DNA from: Intrasporangium oryzae NRRL B-24470
GTDB lineage: Bacteria; Actinomycetota; Actinomycetes; Actinomycetales; Dermatophilaceae
Assembly: GCF_000576595.1 (NCBI RefSeq)
Contig: NZ_AWSA01000001.1
Coordinates: forward strand, 1 to 64,000
DNA: 64,000 bases
Direction of reading: 5' to 3'
Part shown: piece by piece, positions 54,725 to 62,573 of the stretch
Position numbering within the stretch: position 1 is the first letter of the stretch
How the letters are laid out: each line of letters starts with the position of its first letter
Program-made: the position numbers and the translations under genes
Notes under the pieces: generated by a model
Databases searched by the model: none
Told to the model about the DNA's origin: nothing
What the model saw: the letters and a program-made list of their open reading frames with translations, nothing else

Positions 54725-55756
54725 TCAGGGCTGCGAGAACGTCTCGAGCGGCCCACCCCGGGGGCCGACGAGGACGGGCAGGTTGTCGATGAGGCGCGTC
54801 GTCCCGACCCGACCGGCGACCGCCAGCAGGGCCTCGCCCCGGTACCACTCGGGGACGTCGACGAGCGTGTGCGGGTCGACGAGGACGAGGTAGTCGACGA
54901 GTGCGAGGGGCTCGCGGACGAGGACGGCTCGCGCGGCCCGCCTGATGGCCGACGGGCCCTCCTCCGCGGCGGCGGCCCCGGCCCGGAGCGCGGCCGAGAG
55001 GCAGAGGGCCGTCTCACGGTCGGACGGGGTGAGGTAGGTGTTGCGGCTCGACATCGCGAGGCCGTCGGGCTCCCGGACCGTCGGGACCGAGACGACGTTG
55101 ACGGGGAAGTCGAGGTCGCGGCACATCCGGCGGATGAGGAGCAGCTGCTGGGCGTCCTTCTGCCCGAAGTAGGCCGACGTGCACCGCGTCAGGTGCATGA
55201 GCTTGGCGACGACGGTGAGCATCCCGTCGAAGTGGCCGGGGCGCGACTGCCCCTCGAGGACGTCGCCGAGCGGGCCGGCGGAGATCCGCACGCCCGGGTC
55301 GCCGTCGGGGTAGACGACGTCGGGCGTCGGCGCGAAGACGAGGTCGACCCCGGCCTCGCGGCAGATCTCGAGGTCGGCGTCGAAGGTCCGCGGGTAGCGC
55401 GAGAGGTCCTCCTTCGGCCCGAACTGGAGCGGGTTGAGGAAGATCGTCACGACGACGTGCGCGTGGGTGCGCCGCGCGGTCCGGATGAGGGTGGCGTGGC
55501 CGTCGTGGAGGGCGCCCATCGTCATGACGACGGCGACGTCGCCGTCGTCGAGCCGGGCACGGGCCTCGCGCAGCTCCTCGCGGGTCCGAGCGACGACGGG
55601 CAGGCCCGCGCGGGTGCCTCCCACGCCGTCGGACGATGCGGCGAGGTCGGTGGCGGTGGGGTCGGGGGTGGGGTCGCTGGTGGGGCTGGTGGTGTGACCG
55701 GTGGTGGCCGTCGGGTCGGGCGCCTCGGTGTTCGCGGCGTCGGGGCGGGTCGTCAC
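54725..55756 (-). CDS. panC: Pantothenate synthetase with a low-complexity N-terminal extension
   Basis: A 343-residue enzyme joining pantoate and beta-alanine. TMGALHDGHATLI is the HIGH-like ATP site, FLNPLQFGPKEDLSRYPR and GQKDAQQLLLIRRM follow, and LAMSSRN is the KMSKS-like motif. The first ~50 residues are an unusual Thr/Pro/Ala-rich tail (TTGHTTSPTSDPTPDPT) not found in typical PanC. Its GTG start overlaps the preceding stop (GTGA), so the extended start is supported by coupling, though GTG-initiated translation further in cannot be excluded. Confidence 0.9.
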   Translation of the reverse strand: MTTRPDAANTEAPDPTATTGHTTSPTSDPTPDPTATDLAASSDGVGGTRAGLPVVARTREELREARARLDDGDVAVVMTMGALHDGHATLIRTARRTHAHVVVTIFLNPLQFGPKEDLSRYPRTFDADLEICREAGVDLVFAPTPDVVYPDGDPGVRISAGPLGDVLEGQSRPGHFDGMLTVVAKLMHLTRCTSAYFGQKDAQQLLLIRRMCRDLDFPVNVVSVPTVREPDGLAMSSRNTYLTPSDRETALCLSAALRAGAAAAEEGPSAIRRAARAVLVREPLALVDYLVLVDPHTLVDVPEWYRGEALLAVAGRVGTTRLIDNLPVLVGPRGGPLETFSQP

Positions 55757-56661
55757 GGGTTCTCCTCATCGTTCGCGAGCAGCTCGAGCAGGGGGCCCGC
55801 GGCCGACGCCCGAAGGCGTCCGCTCAGCACGGCCCGCTGTGCGGTCGCGCGGGCCAGGGCGAGGTAGGTCGGGCGGATGTCCGGGGCGACCCTGCGCAGC
55901 ATCGCGACGTGCCCGGCCACGGTACCGGCATCGCCGCGGGCGACCGGCCCGGTGAGGGCAGCGTCACCCCGCTGGAGCGCGTTGGCGAGCGCCGCCGTGA
56001 GGAGCGGCTCGAGGACTCGCGCCGGCTCCTCGATGCCGGCCTCCTCGAGCAGCTGCATCGACTGGGCCACGAGGGTGACGAGGTGGTTGGCGCCGTGGGC
56101 GAGGGCCGCGTGGTAGGTGACGCGCTCGTCCTCGGGCACCCACACCGGGTCACCGCCCATCTCGATGACGAGGGCCTCGGCCAACGGCCGCGCCTGGTCG
56201 ATGGTCGTCACCCCGAAGCAGCAGTCGTGGAGCCGGTCGAGGTCGAGCGCCGTGCCGGTGAAGGTCATGGCGGGGTGGAGGGCGAGCGGCACGATCTGGC
56301 TGGCGGCCGCCGCCTCGAACACCCCGATCCCGTGCGCTCCCGACGTGTGCATGACGAGCTGGCCCGGGGTGAAGATCCGCGTCGCCGAGAGCCCGGCGAC
56401 GAGCTCCTCGAGGGCGTCGTCGGGCACGGCGAGGACGACGAGGTGCGCACCGGCGACGACCTCGGGGATCGGCTCGACGGGAACGCCGGGCAGGAGCGTC
56501 GCGGCCCGCTCGAGGCTGGCCTCGCTCACCGCGGAGACCGACCGGATGTGGTGCCCCGCGCGCGCGAGCGCCACGCCGAGCACGGCGCCGACCCGGCCGG
56601 CGCCGACGATGCCCACGTCGAAGCGGGCCGGTCGCTCGTGCGGAGTGCTCACCCACGGCAC
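55753..56661 (-). CDS. DUF2520 / Rossmann-like NADP-binding oxidoreductase
   Basis: A 302-residue protein. VGIVGAGRVGAVLGVALARAG is the NAD(P) loop, and FHPAMTF-like LALHPAMTFTG is the DUF2520 signature. In mycobacteria such a gene lies directly before panC (Rv3603c) and may serve as an alternative ketopantoate reductase; its function is not established. GTG 56661 and GTG 56652 are both possible starts. Confidence 0.82.
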   Translation of the reverse strand: MPWVSTPHERPARFDVGIVGAGRVGAVLGVALARAGHHIRSVSAVSEASLERAATLLPGVPVEPIPEVVAGAHLVVLAVPDDALEELVAGLSATRIFTPGQLVMHTSGAHGIGVFEAAAASQIVPLALHPAMTFTGTALDLDRLHDCCFGVTTIDQARPLAEALVIEMGGDPVWVPEDERVTYHAALAHGANHLVTLVAQSMQLLEEAGIEEPARVLEPLLTAALANALQRGDAALTGPVARGDAGTVAGHVAMLRRVAPDIRPTYLALARATAQRAVLSGRLRASAAGPLLELLANDEENP

Positions 56662-56670
56662 GCTATCGCC

Positions 56671-56676
56671 TACAGT
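56671..56676 (+). promoter_or_regulatory. -10 hexamer TACAGT for a leaderless methyltransferase gene
   Basis: TACAGT ends 7 nt before the GTG at 56684; only 22 bp separate the divergent genes. Confidence 0.5.
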
Positions 56677-56683
56677 CCGGGGC

Positions 56684-57706
56684 GTGGATCCTCTCCCCTG
56701 GCGCGACGCCTGGCACGAGGCGCTGTATGCCGCTGGGCGCGGTTTCTACGTCGCCGCGGGCGGCCCCGCGGCCCACTTCACGACCGCGACCCACGGCCCG
56801 GCCGGGGCGGTCCTCGCCGAGGCCCTCCTCCGGCTCGTGGGGCACCGGCCCCGGGTCGTCGTCGACGTCGGTGCCGGCCGGGGCGAGCTCGCCACGCATC
56901 TCGTGACGGCTCTCGAGGCGCTCGACGACTCCGGCGAGCCCCTCGGCGACCATCCCGGGCGGACCGCCCGGCCCGTGCGGGTCGTCGCCGTCGACGTCGT
57001 CGACCGGCCTCCGGGGCTCGACGAGCGGGTCGAGTGGCTCCGCTGCCCGGGTGGCACGGCGCTCCCCCCGAGCCTCGGCGACGGCGATCGCGAGCTCGAG
57101 GACGCCCTTGTCATCGCCCACGAGTGGCTCGACGTCGTCCCGTGCACCATCGCCGAGGTCGACGCGGACGGGACGCTCCGGGAGGTGCTCGTCGACGTGA
57201 CCGGGGCCGAGACGCTCGGCGCGCCCGTCGCCGGAGCCGACCTGGCCTGGGCCCGACAGCACTGGCCGACGCGCGAGCCCGGCGACCGCGTCGAGGTCGG
57301 CCGCGCCCGCGACGAGGCCTGGGCCGACCTCGTCGGACGGGTCCGGAGCGGGACCCTCGTCGCCGTGGACTACGGCCACACGCGCGGGTCACGGCCCCAC
57401 GAGGGGACACTCACGGCATACGTCTCGGGGCGGCAGACCCACCCCGTTCCCGACGGCAGCTGCGACATCACGGCCCACGTGGCGATGGACACTCTCGACG
57501 CCGACGAGGTCACCGGCCAGCGGGCGGCCCTGCGGGCTCTGGGCGTTCGCGGCGCAACCCCGCCGCACGAGCTCGCACGCACCGACCCGGTCGCCTACCT
57601 CGAGGCGCTCGCCCGGACGGGAGCCGAGGCGCTGCTCATCGATCCTGCGGGCTTCGGGGCCTTCTGGTGGGCGGTGAAGCGGGTCCGGGCCGCGACCGTA
57701 ACCTGA
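56684..57706 (+). CDS. MidA/NDUFAF7-like SAM-dependent methyltransferase (DUF185)
   Basis: A 340-residue protein. FYVAAGGPAAHFTTATHG is the DUF185 N-terminal signature and VVVDVGAGRGELATHL is motif I. The eukaryotic homologue methylates an arginine in complex I; the bacterial role is unclear. Start is GTG 56684, supported by TACAGT 7 nt upstream. The copC promoter lies within its 3' end. Confidence 0.85.
   Translation: MDPLPWRDAWHEALYAAGRGFYVAAGGPAAHFTTATHGPAGAVLAEALLRLVGHRPRVVVDVGAGRGELATHLVTALEALDDSGEPLGDHPGRTARPVRVVAVDVVDRPPGLDERVEWLRCPGGTALPPSLGDGDRELEDALVIAHEWLDVVPCTIAEVDADGTLREVLVDVTGAETLGAPVAGADLAWARQHWPTREPGDRVEVGRARDEAWADLVGRVRSGTLVAVDYGHTRGSRPHEGTLTAYVSGRQTHPVPDGSCDITAHVAMDTLDADEVTGQRAALRALGVRGATPPHELARTDPVAYLEALARTGAEALLIDPAGFGAFWWAVKRVRAATVT
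57699..57704 (+). promoter_or_regulatory. -10 hexamer TAACCT for leaderless copC-like gene
   Basis: TAACCT ends 7 nt before the ATG at 57712 and overlaps the end of the preceding gene. Confidence 0.5.
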
Positions 57707-57711
57707 GTGTC

Positions 57712-58233
57712 ATGCACCGGCTCGTCTCCCTCCTGCTCGCCCTCGGCCTCGTCGTCGCCCTTCCCGCGTCCGCCGTGGCCCACGACGTGGTCGAGAAGAC
57801 GACGCCGAGCGACGGGTCGGTTCTCGAGCAGCTGCCCGGCACGGTGACGCTGACGTTCGCCGAGGCGCCGCTCGCCGTCGGGCTCCAGGTCGTCGTGACG
57901 GGACCGACGGGCAAGGTCAGCGAGGGAACCGCGACCGTCTCCGGCCTCGACGTGGTCCAGCCGATCAGCCCGGCCGCACCGGGCGGCGACTACACCGTCG
58001 GCTACCGGGTCACCTCGAGCGACGGCCACCCCGTCACCGGCACCTTCCACTTCTACGCGCGCGTGGGCCTCGACGGCTCGACCGCGAGCGGCCACCCGAC
58101 GGTCCACGTCGACGCGGAGGACCCGGCTGCCGGCGCCAAGGACTCGCAGTTCGTCCCGATCATGCTCACGATCGTCAGCACACTCGTGCTGCTCGGGATC
58201 GGCGCCTACGTCTTCACGCGCGTCCGACGCTGA
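57712..58233 (+). CDS. copC: CopC-domain copper-binding protein with C-terminal membrane anchor
   Basis: A 173-residue exported protein. A signal peptide (LLLALGLVVALPASAVA) ends right before His, so the mature protein starts AHDVV, with the N-terminal His used as a Cu(II) ligand in CopC. SDGHPVTGTFHFYAR is the C-terminal CopC motif. A single membrane span (MLTIVSTLVLLGIGAYVF) anchors it. Its 3' end overlaps the convergent P450 gene by 20 bp. Confidence 0.88.
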   Translation: MHRLVSLLLALGLVVALPASAVAHDVVEKTTPSDGSVLEQLPGTVTLTFAEAPLAVGLQVVVTGPTGKVSEGTATVSGLDVVQPISPAAPGGDYTVGYRVTSSDGHPVTGTFHFYARVGLDGSTASGHPTVHVDAEDPAAGAKDSQFVPIMLTIVSTLVLLGIGAYVFTRVRR

Positions 58234-59419
58234 GGCGCTCGTAGCCCCGCAGCACGAACGTCGGTCGACGCACGGCCTCGACGACCTCGACCGGCCCGAC
58301 GCGCCGCAGCAGGGCCCGGAGGCTGACCTGGAGCTCCATCCGAGCCAGCGGGGCGCCGAGGCAGAAATGCAGTCCGGCGCCGAAGGCGAGGTGCGGGTTG
58401 GGGTCGCGATCGGCCCGGAAGGCGTCGGGCTCGGCAAAGACCTCGGGGTCGCGGTTGGCCGCCCCGAGCAGCACGGCGACCTTCTGGCCCCGGCGGACCG
58501 TCACGCCGTGCAGCTCGACGTCGGCCGTCGCGGTCCGCTCGAAGAGCTGGAGGGGCGAGTCGTGCCGGAGCACCTCCTCGACGAGCCGCTCGACCGCGGC
58601 GTCGTCGTCGAGACGGGTGAGGACGCGGTCCCGCTCGTCCGGTTGCGCAAGGAGGGAGGCGAGGCCGTTGCCGAAACCGTTGACGCTCGCCTCGTGGCCC
58701 GCGTTGAGCAGGAGCACGACGGTTGCGACGAGCTCGCGCGGGGAGAGCCGGTCTGAGCCGTCGCGAGCCTCGACGAGCGACGTGAGCAGGTCGTCGCCGG
58801 GTCTCGAGGCTCGCGCGGTCGCGAGCGCCTCGACGTATGCCGCGAAGTCGGCACACGCTCGCTGCGCCGCCTCCTGCGCGGCCGGGCTCGGCGAGAGCTC
58901 GTACATCGCGACGATGGCCTGCGACCAGTCGCGCAGCTGCCTCCAGTCGTCGGTGGGCGCGCCGAGGAGCTCGCAGATGACGAGCACCGGGAGCGGCTCG
59001 GCAAAGGTCTCGATGACGTCGACGCTGCCGTCGGCGTCGAGTCGCGCCTCGAGGGTGTCGAGGAGGCGCTCGGCGATCTCCACGACACGTGGTCGCAGGC
59101 GTGCGACGTGCCCGCGGGCGAAGGCACCGGCGACGAGCCGGCGCAGGCGCGTGTGCTTCGGCGGCTCGGAGTCGAGGATCGAGTCGGCGTGGAGCCAGTC
59201 GAAGACGGTCCACGGGTCCTCGGGGCCGGCACCCGGCGCGGACCGGGGCACGATGATCCGGCCGAGCCGGCGGTCGCGGAGGGCGTCGTTGGCGGCGGCG
59301 TGCGTCGTCGTCACGTAGCGCTGGAGTGCCTCGTCCCAGACGACCGGGCCGCGGGCACGCGCCTCCGCGAGGTGCGGATAGGGATCTGTGACCACATCGT
59401 TACCGGACAAATCAACCAT
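58214..59419 (-). CDS. Cytochrome P450
   Basis: A 401-residue soluble actinobacterial P450. The haem loop is FGAGLHFCLGAPLARMEL, the I-helix is LLLNAGHEASVNGFG, and EVLRHDSPL holds the ExxR. The length is normal. There is no ferredoxin partner next to it, so electrons come from elsewhere. The substrate is unknown. ATG 59419 was chosen over a longer frame. Confidence 0.92.
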   Translation of the reverse strand: MVDLSGNDVVTDPYPHLAEARARGPVVWDEALQRYVTTTHAAANDALRDRRLGRIIVPRSAPGAGPEDPWTVFDWLHADSILDSEPPKHTRLRRLVAGAFARGHVARLRPRVVEIAERLLDTLEARLDADGSVDVIETFAEPLPVLVICELLGAPTDDWRQLRDWSQAIVAMYELSPSPAAQEAAQRACADFAAYVEALATARASRPGDDLLTSLVEARDGSDRLSPRELVATVVLLLNAGHEASVNGFGNGLASLLAQPDERDRVLTRLDDDAAVERLVEEVLRHDSPLQLFERTATADVELHGVTVRRGQKVAVLLGAANRDPEVFAEPDAFRADRDPNPHLAFGAGLHFCLGAPLARMELQVSLRALLRRVGPVEVVEAVRRPTFVLRGYERLSVGRA

Positions 59420-59612
59420 CGTGCCAGAATCCCTACCCGCGATGAGGGGCCCCGTGCCAAACTCCACCGTGGGCACGGCTCGGGGCTGTGACCCCGGTAC
59501 AACACACCCATCTCACCACAGGCAAGCCTGACTCGCCGCAGCTGCACGATCTGCTAGCGTGCTCCGCACGGGTCTGGACTCCAGACACATACTTCTTTAG
59601 GGGCGGGAAATC
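59420..59612. other. Divergent intergenic region, P450 and Tat protein promoters
   Basis: TAGCGT at 59555-59560 may be a -10 for the rightward gene, with CTGACT 21 bp before it. GTCTGG/CCAGAC (59572-59586) forms a small hairpin in the presumed 5' leader. GGGGCGGGA precedes the ATG. No gene is seen here. Confidence 0.45.
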
Positions 59613-60110
59613 ATGCAGGACTCTCTCAAGAACGGTGTGTCGCGACGCACCGTTGTTGCCGGCGCGGCGTGGACCGTCCCGGCGATCGTGGTGGCCAGCG
59701 CCGCACCGGCCATGGCCGCCACGCCCATCGTGACCATCGGCGTCGGCCTGGCGTGCAAGCACCCCGGCAACCCGAAGCACTACCACTTCAACCTCACGGT
59801 CAAGAACAACGGTGGCACCACGACGACCGTGACCATCACGAGCATCGTGCTCATCCCGACGTCGGGCCAGAACGTCACCTTCAGCACGCTGCCGGCTCCG
59901 TTCGACGTCGCTGCGCACAGCAGCGTCTGCGTCGTCGTCGACTCCGACCTGACGGCCAACTCGGCGAACGGCACGCTGAAGGTCGGTTACGACTACACGG
60001 ACTCGAACGGCCAGACGCAGCACTTCGACGCCGCCATCGACGTGAGCAGCATTCCGCCGTGCCAGCAGATCGGTGTGCCGGACTACCCGCACCCCAACTA
60101 CAGCTGCTGA
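59613..60110 (+). CDS. Tat-exported protein of unknown function, beta-sandwich-like
   Basis: A 165-residue protein with a twin-arginine signal (SRRTVVAGAAWTVPAIVVASA, cleavage after AMA). The mature ~130 residues look like a small beta-sandwich with three or four Cys, and end PDYPHPNYSC. It is followed by a strong hairpin and a kinase/PqqD gene on the same strand. The Cys-terminal tail and the modification-like neighbours are suggestive, but no known family is recognised. Confidence 0.8.
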   Translation: MQDSLKNGVSRRTVVAGAAWTVPAIVVASAAPAMAATPIVTIGVGLACKHPGNPKHYHFNLTVKNNGGTTTTVTITSIVLIPTSGQNVTFSTLPAPFDVAAHSSVCVVVDSDLTANSANGTLKVGYDYTDSNGQTQHFDAAIDVSSIPPCQQIGVPDYPHPNYSC

Positions 60111-60124
60111 CCGACCACGGCCGG

Positions 60125-60158
60125 CCGTCCACCCCCTGTCCTGCCGGGCAGGGGGTGG
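60125..60158 (+). terminator. Strong hairpin between the Tat protein and kinase genes
   Basis: A perfect 12-bp inverted repeat (GTCCACCCCCTG and complement) with a 10-nt loop, 14 bp after the Tat protein stop. It should attenuate readthrough, giving the exported protein more transcript than the enzymes downstream. Confidence 0.85.
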
Positions 60159-60193
60159 ACGCGTCTCCGGCCCCCGCAGCCCGAAAGGACAGC

Positions 60194-61339
60194 ATGAGCA
60201 CGGACGTCGAGGTCCACGTCGGAGTCGAGCCGCTCCACGTCGAGGTCCTGGGTGTGGTCCACACGATTCACGCCGTCGACGAGAGGCAGCGAACGATGCT
60301 CGCGCGGGAATGGTCCCGCTGTGTGGTCGATGATGCAGCCGCAGCAGACGCCGAGGACGTCCACATCTCGGACGGGTACTCCGACCAGGAGGCCGGGTAC
60401 GCCTTGGCCTCCGAGCTGACGATGAATGGCATCCTCGCCCGGCGCGGCAGCCACCTCATGCTCCACGCGTGCGGCCTCTCCGACGCCGAAGGCAACGTCC
60501 TCGCCATGGTCGCGCGCTCGGGCTCCGGCAAGACGACCGCAGCGCTCACCCTCAGCCGGTCCGGACTCGGCTATGTCACTGACGAGACCGTGGCTGTCGC
60601 CCCCTCCGGCGCCGTGCTGGCCTACCCCAAGCCGCTTTCCGTCGTCGACGACGAAGCCGCCGGGGGCCCCAAGAGGCAGCACGGTCCCGACGAGCTCGGA
60701 CTTCCGGTCCCCCCCGAGCCGCTCCACCTCCGACGCGTCGTGCTGCTGGAGCGAGGGGGCGGCCACGAGGGGTCCCCACGGCTCGAGCCACTCCCCTTCG
60801 TCGACGGCCTGCTCGCCCTGATCCCGCAGACGTCGTCGCTGAGCAGGCTCGAACGACCGCTCCAGACCGCGTGCGAGCTCCTCGCCGGCTGCGGTGGCGT
60901 GTTCCGGCTTGTCTACACGGAGATCAGCGACGCGACCGAGCTGCTCCAGACCTTCCTCTCGCAGGCGAACGGCGAGACACCTGGCCCGAGCTGGGAGCCC
61001 TTCACCGAGGACGTGCCAACGGACGGCTCGATGGCGTGGGCCATCCTCGACAACCGCGTCCGGTTGAAGCCGCACACCGATGCTGTCCTCGTGGGCAACG
61101 AACTGGTGATCATGGTCGACGACGTGCCGATCCGGGTGGGCGGCCTCGGTCTGACCATCTGGCAGGCCTGCCGGGACGCCCCGACGCTCGCAGAGATCGG
61201 CGCGACCGTCGAGGAGCTCCACGGCAGTCATCCTGAAGCCGGTCGGATCATCGACGAGACGGTGGCCGGACTGCGGGAGGCCGGCGTCATCGCCTGGGGC
61301 CGACCGAGCCCGGTATCCGAGCTCGTGCGCGCCTTGTGA
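60194..61339 (+). CDS. HPr-kinase-like / PqqD fusion protein
   Basis: A 381-residue protein. The kinase domain resembles HprK C-terminal domains: P-loop ARSGSGKTTAALTLS (~115) and LGYVTDETVAVAP further on. The C-terminal ~90 residues (from IRVGGLGLTIWQACRDAPT) look like PqqD, the peptide-binding RRE fold. In lasso-peptide clusters HprK homologues phosphorylate the peptide C-terminus. The fusion with a recognition domain points to a peptide or protein substrate. ATG 60194 has GAAAGGA as SD. Confidence 0.75.
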   Translation: MSTDVEVHVGVEPLHVEVLGVVHTIHAVDERQRTMLAREWSRCVVDDAAAADAEDVHISDGYSDQEAGYALASELTMNGILARRGSHLMLHACGLSDAEGNVLAMVARSGSGKTTAALTLSRSGLGYVTDETVAVAPSGAVLAYPKPLSVVDDEAAGGPKRQHGPDELGLPVPPEPLHLRRVVLLERGGGHEGSPRLEPLPFVDGLLALIPQTSSLSRLERPLQTACELLAGCGGVFRLVYTEISDATELLQTFLSQANGETPGPSWEPFTEDVPTDGSMAWAILDNRVRLKPHTDAVLVGNELVIMVDDVPIRVGGLGLTIWQACRDAPTLAEIGATVEELHGSHPEAGRIIDETVAGLREAGVIAWGRPSPVSELVRAL

Positions 61340-61352
61340 CTGGCCCTGTGAG

Positions 61353-61358
61353 TAGCAT
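61353..61358 (+). promoter_or_regulatory. -10 hexamer TAGCAT for leaderless nucleotidyltransferase gene
   Basis: TAGCAT ends 6 nt before the GTG at 61365, so the nucleotidyltransferase-PqqD pair may have its own promoter. Confidence 0.5.
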
Positions 61359-61364
61359 TCACCC

Positions 61365-62240
61365 GTGACGAAGACAACCGCCGGCGTCCCCCTCGTCGTG
61401 CGTGTTGCCATGTCGCACGCGGCGGTCCAGCACGTCGCCCAGGCGTGCGGCATCGACGTCCTGCACATCAAGGGGCCCGCCCTCGATCCGAGTCTCACCT
61501 GGGAGGGGCGAGAGGGCACCGACGCGGATGTCCTCGTCAGGGCGTCGAATGCACAGGCTCTCGTCGAGGCCTTGCAGCGCAGCGGCTGGGAGCTCCACTC
61601 TCGCTTCGAGAACAGCTCGGCGTTCGAGCACTCGGCGACGCTCTGGCACCATCTCTGGGGGTATGCCGACATCCACCGGCTCTTCCCCGGCATCGGGATC
61701 GACCCGGACGCGGCCTTCGAGCGCCTTTGGGCCGACCACGGGCAGACGACCATCGCGGACGTCCCTTGCGCAGTGCCGAGCCTGCCCGGTCAGGCTCTCG
61801 TGCTGCTGCTCCACGCCGCGCGCGAAGGCGGTAGCCCGCGAAGCGCCGACGACATCAGATCGGCCTGGGGCGACGCCGGGGCCGACCAACGGGCTGCGGT
61901 TCGCACCCTGGTCGACGAGCTCGACGCGGGCGTCGCCTTCGCGGCGGCAACGGGCACCCTCGATGAGCATCGCGGTGCGCGCGAGTACGACCTCTGGGCG
62001 GTGTCGCTCCGGGGTGGCACCCGCTTCCAGGAATGGCGCGCCCGCATCAAGGCGGCTCCGAGCCGCCGCGAAGCGGCCTCGCTCGCCCTCCGGTCCATCC
62101 TCGTCAACACCGACCATCTCGCGATGCTGAGGGGCCACCAGCCCAGCGGTCCCGAGATCGCTGTCGAGTTCTTCGCTCGTCCCGTTCGAGGTGTGGCCCA
62201 GTCATGGCGCGCCTGGCGCTCGAGGCGAGGTCAAGGGTGA
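61365..62240 (+). CDS. Nucleotidyltransferase family protein (NTP_transf_5-like)
   Basis: A 291-residue protein. LHIKGPALDPSLTWEGREGTDADVLV fits PF14907: KGPAL, then R and TDADVLV as the catalytic acidic pair. Such proteins occur with HprK-like kinases and PqqD proteins in RiPP and lasso clusters. GTG 61365 lacks an SD. Its stop overlaps a GTG of the next gene. Confidence 0.78.
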   Translation: MTKTTAGVPLVVRVAMSHAAVQHVAQACGIDVLHIKGPALDPSLTWEGREGTDADVLVRASNAQALVEALQRSGWELHSRFENSSAFEHSATLWHHLWGYADIHRLFPGIGIDPDAAFERLWADHGQTTIADVPCAVPSLPGQALVLLLHAAREGGSPRSADDIRSAWGDAGADQRAAVRTLVDELDAGVAFAAATGTLDEHRGAREYDLWAVSLRGGTRFQEWRARIKAAPSRREAASLALRSILVNTDHLAMLRGHQPSGPEIAVEFFARPVRGVAQSWRAWRSRRGQG

Positions 62241-62536
62241 CGACCCGCCTCCGCCGCGCGGGCAATGTGGCCACGATGCCGGGACTGCCCGACTCGGGTA
62301 TCGGGTCGCACTACGTGGCCCTGCTGCCCAACGGGCCACTGATCAAGCTCGCCGGCACCGCCTCGATGATCTGGGAGGCAGCCGAGGACGGAGTCGAGGA
62401 CACGTTGTCCGAGCGCGTCGCAGACCTGCTCGCTGACGTCAGCGCCGCCGATGTCGACGCCGATGTCCGGGCCTTCGTCGACGACCTCGTCGGCGCCGGC
62501 TACCTCGAGCGCTACGACCCGGCGGACGGCGCCTGA
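62237..62536 (+). CDS. PqqD-family peptide-recognition protein
   Basis: A 99-residue PqqD/RRE-type protein. YVALLPNGPLIKLAGTASMIWEAAEDG is the beta-hairpin plus helix region with the family W. It starts at GTG 62237, overlapping the previous stop (GTGA); ATG 62204 is an alternative. It would recruit a leader peptide or protein for the enzymes next door. Confidence 0.8.
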   Translation: MTTRLRRAGNVATMPGLPDSGIGSHYVALLPNGPLIKLAGTASMIWEAAEDGVEDTLSERVADLLADVSAADVDADVRAFVDDLVGAGYLERYDPADGA

Positions 62537-62573
62537 CGCCGCGGGCCACGCGAACCCGGGTCGACCGCCGGGC

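Noticed and set aside
1720..61668. GTATGCCG as a Chi- or KOPS-like polar element
   Set aside because: Copies are evenly split between orientations (21:21) with no switch along the window.
59613..62536. A complete lasso peptide cluster
   Set aside because: No asparagine-synthetase-like cyclase, transglutaminase-like protease or short precursor is present.
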